Source of the DNA: Rhizobium sp. Q54 | GTDB lineage: Bacteria > Pseudomonadota > Alphaproteobacteria > UBA2966 > CAIVPW01 | Reading direction: 5' to 3' | Length of the DNA: 64,000 nucleotides | Assembly (NCBI GenBank): GCA_945889645.1 | Contig: CAMDCA010000004.1 | Span: 1 to 64,000, forward strand | Part shown: piece by piece, positions 30,848 to 43,967 of the stretch | Numbering within the stretch: the stretch's first letter is position 1 | Layout of the letters: every line of letters begins with the position of its first letter | Position numbers and translations under genes: made by a program | The notes under the pieces: model-generated | What the model was told of the DNA's origin: nothing | The model's input: the letters and a program-made list of their open reading frames with translations, nothing else | Database searches by the model: none

Positions 30848-31429
30848 CTACTCGCGCGGCGAGTGCTTGGCGAGAATGCGCTGCAGCGTGCGGCGATGCA
30901 TGTTGAGGCGGCGCGCCGTCTCGGACACGTTGCGGTCGCACAGCTCGTAGACGCGGTTGATGTGCTCCCAGCGCACACGGTCGGCCGACATCGGACGCTC
31001 GGGCGGCGGAGCCTTGCCATCGTTGCCGGCGAGCAGCGCAGCTTCGACTTCGTCGGCATCGGCCGGCTTGGCGAGATAATCCACGGCGCCGGCCTTCACG
31101 GCGGCGACGGTGGAGGCGATGTTGCCGTAGCCGGTGAGAATGACGATGCGCATCTCGGGCCGCACCTCGCGCAGCTTTGGCACGACGTCGAGGCCGTACC
31201 CGTCGATCAGGCGCAGATCGACCACGGCGAACTCGGGCGGCGACGACTTCGCCTGGGCCAGCGCTTCGGCGACGCCGGAGGCCGTCTCGACGCGGTAGCC
31301 GCGCGCCCGCATGGCCTGGGCGAGGCGCGAGCGCAGCGGCTCGTCGTCATCGACGATCAATAGGGTGCGCTGGCCCGCGACGGGTGCCGTCTTGGGGGTC
31401 TGCTGCACCAAGGCTCGAGGTTCGTTCAT
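30848..31429 (-). CDS. regA: RegA/PrrA/ActR redox response regulator
   Basis: LLIVDDDEPLRSRLAQAM; VDLRLIDGYGLDVV; SETARRLNMHRRTLQRILAKHSPRE. Confidence 0.95.
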   Translation of the reverse strand: MNEPRALVQQTPKTAPVAGQRTLLIVDDDEPLRSRLAQAMRARGYRVETASGVAEALAQAKSSPPEFAVVDLRLIDGYGLDVVPKLREVRPEMRIVILTGYGNIASTVAAVKAGAVDYLAKPADADEVEAALLAGNDGKAPPPERPMSADRVRWEHINRVYELCDRNVSETARRLNMHRRTLQRILAKHSPRE

Positions 31430-32724
31430 GCCTTTGTCTCCGTAACGAGGGCTTCGCGCGGCCAGATCATCTCGAACTGGGCGCCGCCCGTCTTGCGATT
31501 GGAAATCACCATCTCGGCGCCAGTGCGCGCGAGCAGGGTCTTGGCGATGAATACGCCAAGACCGAGGCCTTCGCCATCCTGGCGAGAGGACACGTAGGGT
31601 TCGCCCAACGCGCTGAGGACGTCGTGCGACATGCCCGGCCCGTCGTCGAGGACCTGGATGCGGATGTCGCGGTCGCGCACGTCGGCGCGCACCGTCACCT
31701 TGGTGCGGGCAAAATCCACAGCGTTTTCAATCAGGTTGGTCAGCCCCTGGACGATCTCTGGCCGCCGCACGATGTCGGGCGGACCCTCGGGGGCGACGAT
31801 TTCGAGTTCGACCCCATCGCGGTGATGGGCCGCGGCGGCCTCGCGCAGCAAAGAGGCCAGGCCGATGCGGGGCGAGGACGCCTCGCTGACGCCTTCGGGG
31901 CGTTGGGCAATGCGGCCGAGGATCTCGCGACAGCGGCGCACCTCGCGGACGATCAGGTCGGCGTCGTCGCGCAAGGGCTCGCCGGCCGGGATCGCCCGCG
32001 CCATTTCCTTGGCCGCCATCGCGATGGTGGAGAGCGGTGTGCCGAGTTCGTGGGCCGCCCCGGCGGCGAGGCCGCCGAGGGCCGACATGCGTTGCTCGCG
32101 CGCCAAAGTCAGCTGGGTCTCGACCAGCGCGTCGGACAGGCGGCGGGCTTCCGCCGATACGCGCCACAGGTAGACCGAGAGGAACACCACCGCGACCGAG
32201 ATCGCCGCCCATTGGCCGATCAGGTAGACGACCGGCAGGTGCAACGTTTCGGGGCGCCACGGCAGTGGCTGGTGCCAGACGGCCAGGGCTGAGATGCAGA
32301 CGATCGCCACCACGCCGACCCTCAACGTCGAGCGCAGGCTGAGCACAGTCGCCGACACCGCGACCGGCGCCAGGAACAGAACGACGAACGGGTTGGTCGT
32401 ACCGCCGGTGAGGAACACCAGCACCGCAAGCTGCAGCGTATCGTAGGTGAGGAACAGCGCCGCTTCGGCGTCCGACAGTCGCGTCGAGGCCGGATAGCGC
32501 AGGCTGACGACCACGTTGAGCAGCGCCGAGGCGCCCACCGCCAGCAGCGCGAGGGCGAGCGGCACCTCGAACTCCAATCCGTAGTTCAGGAACAGCAGCG
32601 CGCCGAGCTGGCCCGCCACCGCCACCCAGCGGATGACGACCAGCGTTTGGAGGCGCACGCGGCCCGGCGCGCGGCGGTCGGTCCGCCACGACGTCGCCTT
32701 AGTCGCTTCGGCCGATCTGGTCAT
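31426..32724 (-). CDS. regB: RegB/PrrB/ActS redox sensor histidine kinase
   Basis: FLTGGTTNPF quinone-site motif, AHELGTPLSTIAMAAKEM H-box, redox Cys in VRRCREIL. Confidence 0.95.
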   Translation of the reverse strand: MTRSAEATKATSWRTDRRAPGRVRLQTLVVIRWVAVAGQLGALLFLNYGLEFEVPLALALLAVGASALLNVVVSLRYPASTRLSDAEAALFLTYDTLQLAVLVFLTGGTTNPFVVLFLAPVAVSATVLSLRSTLRVGVVAIVCISALAVWHQPLPWRPETLHLPVVYLIGQWAAISVAVVFLSVYLWRVSAEARRLSDALVETQLTLAREQRMSALGGLAAGAAHELGTPLSTIAMAAKEMARAIPAGEPLRDDADLIVREVRRCREILGRIAQRPEGVSEASSPRIGLASLLREAAAAHHRDGVELEIVAPEGPPDIVRRPEIVQGLTNLIENAVDFARTKVTVRADVRDRDIRIQVLDDGPGMSHDVLSALGEPYVSSRQDGEGLGLGVFIAKTLLARTGAEMVISNRKTGGAQFEMIWPREALVTETKA

Positions 32725-32817
32725 CTCACCTTCTATCTATGGCGCCGAATGCCGGCCTTGTAGCCGGGGCTGGAAACCGGCGCAAATCTTTGGTTTGACA
32801 TCTTGTCGCGCAGCCGG

Positions 32818-33879
32818 TCAGAGCGGCGCGAAGCGCGCCAAGGTAAGGGCGGCGACGATCGCCAACAGGGCCAGGACCGTGACCCCATACAGGTAGGCGA
32901 CGCGGCGCAGATCGGCGGCGGCAGACGAGCGCAGCACGGCGCCAGCGTCGCCGCTCCAGCGTGCCGCGGCTTTGGCCGCGCCGCCTTTGGACAGGGTCAG
33001 CACCGGCACCGCGATGTTGAAGGCTGCCGTCAGGGCCGCGGCGGTGATGCTGTCGCCCCGGGCACGGAAGCGCGCGCCGCCGCTGCCGAGGGCCGAAAGG
33101 GCGCGCGCACCGCTGGCGCCCGGCGTGAGCACCGCGGCCAACGCGACAAGAAGCGCGGCCAGCCACGCGGGCAACAAGACGAGCGCGGCGCGCAGACGCG
33201 AGGCCGCCATGCCGAACTCTTCGAAGCGCGCAAGGTGCTCGGGCATGGCGCGCGCGGCGGCGGTGACGGCGACCATGACGAGGAGTCCTGGCAAGCCAAG
33301 CAGGGCAAACCAGAACACCGGGGCGATCACGTCACTCGCCAGGCGGTCTCCGGTGCGCACGATCATCGCCCGCGCCAGCGCCGGCGCGTCCATCGTCGCC
33401 GCGTCAGGACCGAGCAACGGTGCGGCAACGCTTAGCGACTCTTCGGCGTTGCTGCCGAGCGCCTTGGCGACGGCGAGCGCGTCCTCCCAACCGGCACGGG
33501 CGCTGATGGCAGCAATCAACACGAAAAGTTCAGCGAGCCAGGCAAAGGGCACGCGCGCCACGGCGACGGCGAATCCCACACCGAGTGCGGCCGCGAGCAC
33601 CACCACGACGGCAACCACGACAGCCCCGCGCAGCAAGCGCTTGCTTTGGCTGCGAGCCGGGCGGTTGAGCCGGCGTTCCAACCAGCCGGTGGCCTCGCCA
33701 AACAGGCGGCCCAGGCCGCTGTTGGCCGGGCCCGGGCGCCAGGCCGTCGGCCACAATCCATCGATGACCAGGGCGGCGACCAGGAGCAGCAAGGCCTCCG
33801 GCGCGGCTCCGAAGCCGGCGACACTGACGTCGAGGTCCCCCACGGGGCTAGCTTCGGCTCGGGGCCTTGGCGCCGTCAA
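32818..33879 (-). CDS. Divergent CobD/CbiB-like membrane protein
   Basis: VIAPVFWFALLGLPGLL...FGMAASRLRAALVLLPAWLAALLVALA resembles the CbiB core; no neighbouring cob genes. Confidence 0.6.
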   Translation of the reverse strand: MTAPRPRAEASPVGDLDVSVAGFGAAPEALLLLVAALVIDGLWPTAWRPGPANSGLGRLFGEATGWLERRLNRPARSQSKRLLRGAVVVAVVVVLAAALGVGFAVAVARVPFAWLAELFVLIAAISARAGWEDALAVAKALGSNAEESLSVAAPLLGPDAATMDAPALARAMIVRTGDRLASDVIAPVFWFALLGLPGLLVMVAVTAAARAMPEHLARFEEFGMAASRLRAALVLLPAWLAALLVALAAVLTPGASGARALSALGSGGARFRARGDSITAAALTAAFNIAVPVLTLSKGGAAKAAARWSGDAGAVLRSSAAADLRRVAYLYGVTVLALLAIVAALTLARFAPL

Positions 33880-33937
33880 CCGGCCTGCGGCATCCGGACC
33901 GGCGAGGGCAGCGGCCGCAATGGGTTAGAATGGCGCC

Positions 33938-34558
33938 ATGCGGCGCAGCGACTGGCTTTTCGTATTTGTCCTGGCGATGACCGTGGCGGCGGTCGCCGGC
34001 GGCCTGTGGTTCTCCGATTCCGAGAGCGACCGGGCGCGGCGCTCGCTGGGAGGAGAACCGACGGTCGCCGAAGGCGTGCAGATCGGTGGGCCCTTCGAGC
34101 TGATCGACCAGAACGGCACGGCGGTCACCGACAAGGATCTGGTTGGGCACTGGAGCCTGATCTACTTCGGCTACACGTTCTGCCCCGACGTGTGCCCGAT
34201 CACGCTGACGATCCTGACCCAGACGATCGAGGCGCTGGGGCCACTGGGCGACAAGGTCACGCCGATGTTCATCACGGTCGATCCGAAGCGTGACACGGTG
34301 GACGAGTTGCACGCCTACGCCGAGCACTTCCATCCGCGCATGCGGTTCCTGACCGGCACCGATGAACAGGTCACGCAGGTGACGCGCGCGTACAAGATAT
34401 TCCGCGCCATCCGCGAGGAGACGCCGAACGATCCCGACTACTTCGTTGACCACACGTCGCTGGTCTACCTGGTGGGCCCCGACGGGAAGTACGTCACCCA
34501 CTTCGCCCACAATACACCGGCCGCCGAAATGGCGGCGCGCTTGCGGCGCCTTCTCTAG
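33938..34558 (+). CDS. SCO1/SenC family protein
   Basis: YFGYTFCPDVCPITLTIL; FITVDPKRDTVD; VDHTSLVYLV. Confidence 0.93.
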   Translation: MRRSDWLFVFVLAMTVAAVAGGLWFSDSESDRARRSLGGEPTVAEGVQIGGPFELIDQNGTAVTDKDLVGHWSLIYFGYTFCPDVCPITLTILTQTIEALGPLGDKVTPMFITVDPKRDTVDELHAYAEHFHPRMRFLTGTDEQVTQVTRAYKIFRAIREETPNDPDYFVDHTSLVYLVGPDGKYVTHFAHNTPAAEMAARLRRLL

Positions 34559-34567
34559 GCGCCGGCC

Positions 34568-35275
34568 GTGCGCCCGTTCACCATCCTGGTGATTCTGGCG
34601 CTGGCCGCATTCTTTGCCGCCGTTGCGGCGCTGGGATTGTGGTTCGGACGCCTGGCCGGCGAGCACGCCGGGCCGCCAACGATCCAGGCGGCGGCGACAC
34701 CGCCGGCACCGGCACCGCCCACCACCGCGCAACCCGATGCACCGCAACGAACCTTCGCGGCTGTCGTGCCATACCGGCCGGCCGCGCCGCCCAGCACCAT
34801 CAGCGCGTTCCGGCTGATGGATCACGAGCGCAAGGTGGTGACCGAGGCGGACCTGCGCGGGCACTACTCGCTGGTGTTCTTCGGCTACACCAACTGCCTG
34901 CAAGTCTGCGGACCGACGCTCGCCAATCTGTCGCTGGCGATGGATGAACTCGGCACCGCCGCCGAGTCGATCAACGTCTACTTCATCACCGTCGACCCGA
35001 AGCGCGACACGCGCACGGTGATGGAGGCATACGTGCGCGGCACCAACGAACGCATTCGCGGCGTCACCGGAACGGACGAGCAAGTCGAAGCGGCGCTGGC
35101 GGCGTTCGGGGCCGAGCGCATTGTGCACCCGGCCGCGACCACCGAGATCAACGACACCCTGATCGAACACACGGCGGTGGTATTTTTCCTGGATCGCGAG
35201 GGCCGCTACAAAACCCACTTCCGCGAAGGCATGCCGGCGTTCGAAATGGCAATGGCGATCCGCAACGGCTGGTAG
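34568..35275 (+). CDS. SCO1/SenC family protein (second tandem copy)
   Basis: FFGYTNCLQVCGPTLANL; FITVDPKRDTRTV; IEHTAVVFFL; GTG start. Confidence 0.9.
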   Translation: MRPFTILVILALAAFFAAVAALGLWFGRLAGEHAGPPTIQAAATPPAPAPPTTAQPDAPQRTFAAVVPYRPAAPPSTISAFRLMDHERKVVTEADLRGHYSLVFFGYTNCLQVCGPTLANLSLAMDELGTAAESINVYFITVDPKRDTRTVMEAYVRGTNERIRGVTGTDEQVEAALAAFGAERIVHPAATTEINDTLIEHTAVVFFLDREGRYKTHFREGMPAFEMAMAIRNGW

Positions 35276-35284
35276 CCGCCGCCG

Positions 35285-35473
35285 TTAAGCGCCCGGGATG
35301 TACGTCTCCGGCGGATCGCTGTTGAAGACTTCGGAGACCAGGCCGGAGCCGACGATCACGGCGCCGATCCCGGCGACCCACAACACGAACATGTGGCCGT
35401 TGCTGAATCCCCACCACGCCGCGGCGACACAGAGGAGCGTGAGCACGCCGGGGACGAGGATGCGTTTGGACAT
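35285..35473 (-). CDS. Small membrane protein, hypothetical
   Basis: 62 aa, two predicted TM segments. Confidence 0.6.
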   Translation of the reverse strand: MSKRILVPGVLTLLCVAAAWWGFSNGHMFVLWVAGIGAVIVGSGLVSEVFNSDPPETYIPGA

Positions 35474-35479
35474 GAGCCC

Positions 35480-39213
<3,734 letters not shown>

Positions 39214-39243
39214 ACGGTGGCCTGTGCTTGGACCCGACGGGGT

Positions 39244-40359
39244 CTAGACGCGCATGGGCATCAGGACGTACAGCGCGCCCTGATCGGAGGTGTCGCGCAC
39301 GATGGTCGGCGACACCGCGTCAGCGAACGCGAACTCGGCCGATTCGCCGTCGATCTCACCCAGGATCTCGATGAGGTAGCGGGCATTGAAGCCGATCTCG
39401 ATGGCGCCGGCGTCGTAGCCGACGGCGAGTTCTTCGATGGCCGACGCGTTCTCGGCCGACGACGCGGACAGCGTCGCCTTGCCCTTGTCGAGGGCGATCT
39501 TCACCGCGCGCGACTTCTCGGTCGACACGGTGGAGACGCGATCGATAGCGGCGGAAAACGCCTTGGCGTCAACCTCGAGCATCTTGTCGTTGCCGCTCGG
39601 GATGACGCGCTGGTAGTCGGGGAACGTGCCGTCGATCAGCTTGGAGGTCAGCACGGCGCCGTCGAACTCCGCGCGAATCTTGCTCTCGGACAGGGACAGT
39701 GTGATCTCGGCGTCGCGGCCTTCGATCAGGCGGTACATCTCGGCCACGACCTTGCGCGGCACGATGACGCCCGGAATCTGCGCCGCGCCCTTGGGCAGCG
39801 CGGTTTCGATGCGCGCCAGGCGGTGACCGTCGGTCGCCACCGCGCGCAGGGAGGTCCCGCCGTCGGTCTTGGCGGCATGCAGGTACACGCCGGTCAGGTA
39901 GTATCGCGTCTCTTCCGTCGAGATGGCGAAGCGCGTCTTCTCGATCAGGCGGCGCAGATCTGCGGCCGCGAGGTTGAACTTGTGCGGCAGGTCGCCTTCC
40001 GGCATCAGCGGGAAATCTTCGCGATCCAGGCTGGGCAAGTGGAAGCGCGAGCGTCCCGCGCGCACCAGCAGGCGGCCATCGGGCTCAGATGTCAGCTCGA
40101 CCTCGGCACCATCGGGCAGCTTGCGCACGATGTCGTACAGCGTCTGCGCCGGCACCGTGGTGCCGCCGGGCTGATCGACCGTCGCATCGACGTGCTCGAC
40201 CATCCACAGGTCGAGGTCGGTGGCGGTGAGCGCGAGCTTGCCCGCCTTGGCGTCCAGCAGGACGTTGGACAGGATCGGGATGGTATTGCGCCGCTCGACA
40301 ACGCTCTGCATGTGCTGGAGCGACTTCAAGAGCGCGGCGCGTTCGATACGGAGCTTCAT
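39244..40359 (-). CDS. dnaN: DNA polymerase III beta clamp
   Basis: MKLRIERAALLKSLQHMQSVVERRNTIPILSNVLL; C-terminal YVLMPMRV. Confidence 0.97.
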   Translation of the reverse strand: MKLRIERAALLKSLQHMQSVVERRNTIPILSNVLLDAKAGKLALTATDLDLWMVEHVDATVDQPGGTTVPAQTLYDIVRKLPDGAEVELTSEPDGRLLVRAGRSRFHLPSLDREDFPLMPEGDLPHKFNLAAADLRRLIEKTRFAISTEETRYYLTGVYLHAAKTDGGTSLRAVATDGHRLARIETALPKGAAQIPGVIVPRKVVAEMYRLIEGRDAEITLSLSESKIRAEFDGAVLTSKLIDGTFPDYQRVIPSGNDKMLEVDAKAFSAAIDRVSTVSTEKSRAVKIALDKGKATLSASSAENASAIEELAVGYDAGAIEIGFNARYLIEILGEIDGESAEFAFADAVSPTIVRDTSDQGALYVLMPMRV

Positions 40360-40626
40360 GGGATCAGGCGAGCCACGCGGAACGCGTGGAGTCCGGTGAG
40401 AGGGGCAGACCTGCCTCCGGCGAGGCCGAAAGCACCCGGAAGAAACCGTGTCGCGGCGAGCTGCCGAGGAGCGACAAGACGTGCAGAGACACGGGCTGCA
40501 ACCGGGGCGGCACGATAGCATAGGGGCGTCCAGGCAGCATGGGTTTTTGGCCTGTGGGGAGGATGATTTTCTCCAACCCAATCAGCCAGTTAGTTTGGTT
40601 TCGCGGCGCCCCCGAATTGGCCCCGC

Positions 40627-40941
40627 CTAGTTGGCGCCGGGCGCCCCGCGCGGGGGTAGCAGAAACCGCGCCATGGCGACCTCGATGCGGCCCAGCGCGC
40701 TGTACACCGCGGTGGGATCGCGGGCCACGCCCGGCGCCCCCTCAAGTTCGCGCGCCAGCAGCTCGTGGTCGCGGATCGCCGGGTAGTCGCGCAGCGCGGC
40801 CGCAAGCGCTCGCGGGCGCTCGCGGCCTGCCATCAGGACGAAGCTCCGCCCTCTCCGGGAGGAACCGTGAGGCGTTGGCCGCCTCCCCCGCCGCCCCTCC
40901 CCCACCACCTCCGCCGCCTGCTTGGGCGACTTGCACGCCAA
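40627..40941 (-). CDS. Hypothetical protein between dnaA and dnaN
   Basis: ORF with some protein-like composition (ERPRALAAALRDYPAIRDHELLARELEG); weak. Confidence 0.3.
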   Translation of the reverse strand: MACKSPKQAAEVVGEGRRGRRPTPHGSSRRGRSFVLMAGRERPRALAAALRDYPAIRDHELLARELEGAPGVARDPTAVYSALGRIEVAMARFLLPPRGAPGAN

Positions 40942-41082
40942 CGACGGCGGACGCCGTTTCGGACGCTGGCCACAGACGCGGCAGCGAGCACGACGGCGCT
41001 GAGACCGATCCAGGTCTTCTGCCGCAAGGTCGGTTTGTGCATGGACGACGCTGCCTCCGCCGGCAGCGCGGCCGGCGCGGGC

Positions 41083-42531
41083 TTAGCCCTCGAGGGAGCG
41101 CTTGAGGAGCTCGATGTCCTCGGCCAGGGCGGCGTCTTCGCGCTTCAGTTCGTCGATCTTGCGCACCGCGTGCATGACCGTAGTGTGGTCGCGGCCGCCG
41201 AACTTACGGCCGATCTCCGGCAGGCTGCGGGTCGTCAGCTGCTTGCACAGGTACATGGCGACCTGCCGCGGGCGGGCGACGGCGCGGGCACGGCGCGGGC
41301 TATGCATGTCGCCGAGCCGCACGTTGAAGTGCTCGGCGACGCGCTTCTGAATGTCCTCGATCGACACGCGGCGGTCGTTGGCGCGCAGGAGGTCTTTCAA
41401 GACTTCCTGGGTCGTTTCCAGCGTGATCGGGCGGCCGACTAGGTTCGAATAGGCCAGCACGCGGTTCAGGCCGCCTTCCAGCTCGCGCACGTTGGAGGTG
41501 ATGCGGTGGGCCAGGAACTCCAGAACCTGCTGGGGCACCTTGGCGCCGACCTGCTCCGCCTTGGAGTGCAGGATGCCGAGGCGCAGTTCGTAATCGGTGG
41601 CGTGAATGTCGGCCACCAGGCCCCAGCCCAGACGGGAGCGCATGCGCTCTTCCATATGGTCGAGGTCGGAGGGCGTGCGGTCGCCCGAGATGATGATCTG
41701 CCGGTTCTGGTCGATCAGCGCGTTGAAGGTGTGGAAGAACTCTTCCTGGGTCGATTCCTTGCCGGCGATGAACTGCACGTCGTCGACCATCAGCACGTCG
41801 ACCGAGCGCAGCTGCTCCTTGAACGGCATGACGTTCTTATCGCGCAGCGCGCGGACGAACTCGTACATGAAGCGTTCGGCCGAGAGGTAGGCGATGCGCC
41901 GCTCGGGGAACTTCTTCTGCATGTGATGCGCGATGGCGTGCATCAAATGCGTCTTGCCCAGACCGGCGCCGCCGGCCAGGTACAGCGGATTGAACGGCAC
42001 CGTCTCGGCCTCGGCCACGCGCAGCGCGGCGGCATAGGCGAGCTCGTTGGGCTTGCCGACGATGAAGTGCTCGAACGTCAGTTTCTGCGCCGCCTCGGCG
42101 GCCGGGAGGGCGAAGCGCGCTTCGATCTCCAACCCGTCGGCGCCAATCAGCTTGGGTGCGCCCTCGCGCGCCAGGCGGCGCTGCGCGGGAGCAACGCTTG
42201 CGGCGGCGACGAGGATGTCGACCGAATCGCACGCCGCGTCCTCGCCCTGCCACAGGGTGCGGATGCGGTCGGCGTAGTTCTTGACCACCCAGTCGCGCAT
42301 GAACCGCGTCGGCACAGTCAGGCGCACGGCGCGGCCGGACGCATCGACCAGCTCGACCGGGCGCAGCCAGCTATTGAACGCGGCCTCGCCGACCTCGCCG
42401 CGCAGGCGATTGCGCACGCGTTCCCAGCAGGAGCGCTGCTCAAGGGTTGGCGCAATCATGGCGGCTTCGATCGTCACGTCGGTCTCTTCTTCCGTCTCGG
42501 TGTGCTCGGGGCGGCGGGGCGGGGCGCTCAT
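41083..42531 (-). CDS. dnaA: Chromosomal replication initiator protein DnaA
   Basis: YLAGGAGLGKTHLMHAIAHHM; VDVLMVDDVQFIAGKESTQEEFFHTFN; FGGRDHTTVMHAVRKI. Confidence 0.97.
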   Translation of the reverse strand: MSAPPRRPEHTETEEETDVTIEAAMIAPTLEQRSCWERVRNRLRGEVGEAAFNSWLRPVELVDASGRAVRLTVPTRFMRDWVVKNYADRIRTLWQGEDAACDSVDILVAAASVAPAQRRLAREGAPKLIGADGLEIEARFALPAAEAAQKLTFEHFIVGKPNELAYAAALRVAEAETVPFNPLYLAGGAGLGKTHLMHAIAHHMQKKFPERRIAYLSAERFMYEFVRALRDKNVMPFKEQLRSVDVLMVDDVQFIAGKESTQEEFFHTFNALIDQNRQIIISGDRTPSDLDHMEERMRSRLGWGLVADIHATDYELRLGILHSKAEQVGAKVPQQVLEFLAHRITSNVRELEGGLNRVLAYSNLVGRPITLETTQEVLKDLLRANDRRVSIEDIQKRVAEHFNVRLGDMHSPRRARAVARPRQVAMYLCKQLTTRSLPEIGRKFGGRDHTTVMHAVRKIDELKREDAALAEDIELLKRSLEG

Positions 42532-42989
42532 GTCTGCACCCACGGCAGACCGGCAGCCTTCCAGCCGTTGGCAGAGCCACGGTGGCGCTTCCCGTCCGGG
42601 TCGCCCTCGAAGCCCTCGTCGACGTTGAAACATCGGGTGTAGCCGCGCGCCGTAGCAATGGCAGCGGCAGCAGCGGAGCGGGCGCCGGAACGGCACAAGA
42701 ACAAAACAGGGATATCCGTGTTCGGGATGGCGCGGGCGATCGTGGCGATGAAATCCGGGTTCGTGTCCCGGTCGGGGAACGTCTGCCACTCGATCAGGAG
42801 GGGCCGCTTTCCAATGGTGGAGAGATCGGGTGTGCCCACGTACGTCCACTCCGCCATCGTCCGCACATCGACGAGGGTGGCGTTCTTATCTTCAACGAGC
42901 AGTCGCCATGCCTCACTGGGAGAGATGTCGCCTGCGTACCCTGATGCGGGAGTTATGCGTACCGGTTGATCGGATATCCGTTCCGGCAT
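42528..42989 (-). CDS. Rhodanese-like domain protein
   Basis: NATLVDVRTMAEWTYVG; PVLFLCRSGARSAAAAAIA. Confidence 0.92.
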   Translation of the reverse strand: MPERISDQPVRITPASGYAGDISPSEAWRLLVEDKNATLVDVRTMAEWTYVGTPDLSTIGKRPLLIEWQTFPDRDTNPDFIATIARAIPNTDIPVLFLCRSGARSAAAAAIATARGYTRCFNVDEGFEGDPDGKRHRGSANGWKAAGLPWVQT

Positions 42990-43579
42990 GCACACGCGTC
43001 CCAACGTCCGGCTCCCGTCAGGGAGCAGCCAAGGTGAATGCGAAACCGAAACGAAAGGTTCCGCAGAGTTCGTTGAAGTGATCGCCCCCCGAAGTTCTTC
43101 ACTACGCCAATCCAGATCGCAAATTAGTTAGACGACAACAATAACGACGTGCCGTCCGCGACCGAATTACTTGCTCAATTTCAGTGAACTCCCGCTTGGG
43201 AGAATTGAAGGGTAGTGGAGCGACTGCTGAGGTGCAACAGGTCTGAAATGCGAACGCGAAGAATGTGAAGCCGCGATGCGTGTCTGCAACGCCGAACGAC
43301 AAGATGTAGATGAGTCACACACTTGCGCGCGGCAGCGCGCCGCAGTCGCCCACGTGCGTTCGCGTTTTCACTGTCGGTGCGGGGCGAATTTGCACACACG
43401 CTGCGCAGTCGTTGCCGACTCGTGCGCCAACTTTGTGACGCGACGCACAAACGTACGGTTGCACGAACGGAACAATGGCTCGCGTGCGCACCGTCGTACG
43501 CGCATCGAAACATCGCGCACGACAACGCACGTCGTGCAGACACACGACGAAAAAACGTTGCAGATGAAGTGGAGCGGGC

Positions 43580-43852
43580 TTACGCCCGCGCGGACATCGC
43601 TTTGATGCGCGCCGAGAGACGCGAAATCTTCCGCGACGCGGCGTTCGGATGAATCAGGCGACGGCCGGCAGTGCGCTGCAACTCCGGCTGGGCGTCCTTG
43701 AACGCGGCAACTGCAGTGGCCTGATCACCACCAGCGATGGCTTCCTCGACCTTGCGCACGGACGTCCGCAACCGGCTCATGCGGCTGGTGTTGATCGCCT
43801 CGTGGCGAGCATTACGACGGATGCGAATGATCGCTGACTTATGGTGCGCCAT
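43580..43852 (-). CDS. rpsT: 30S ribosomal protein S20
   Basis: MAHHKSAIIRIRRNARHEAINTSRMSRLRTSVRKVE; HPNAASRKISRLSARI. Confidence 0.97.
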   Translation of the reverse strand: MAHHKSAIIRIRRNARHEAINTSRMSRLRTSVRKVEEAIAGGDQATAVAAFKDAQPELQRTAGRRLIHPNAASRKISRLSARIKAMSARA

Positions 43853-43967
43853 GGAGCCTGTCTTGCTGGTGGAGACCCGCGGGTAAGGCGGGGCAAGGGG
43901 GGTGTATAACGAACGCCGCGCTGCTCCGTCAAGGCGCGCATCCGTGCGTTCTGGCCTTTTCCGCCGC

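Noticed and set aside
40627-41042. Frameshifted gene between dnaA and dnaN (ORFs at 40627-40941 and 40833-41042)
   Set aside because: Both ORFs are low complexity and I recognise no family; evidence too weak to call a frameshifted gene.
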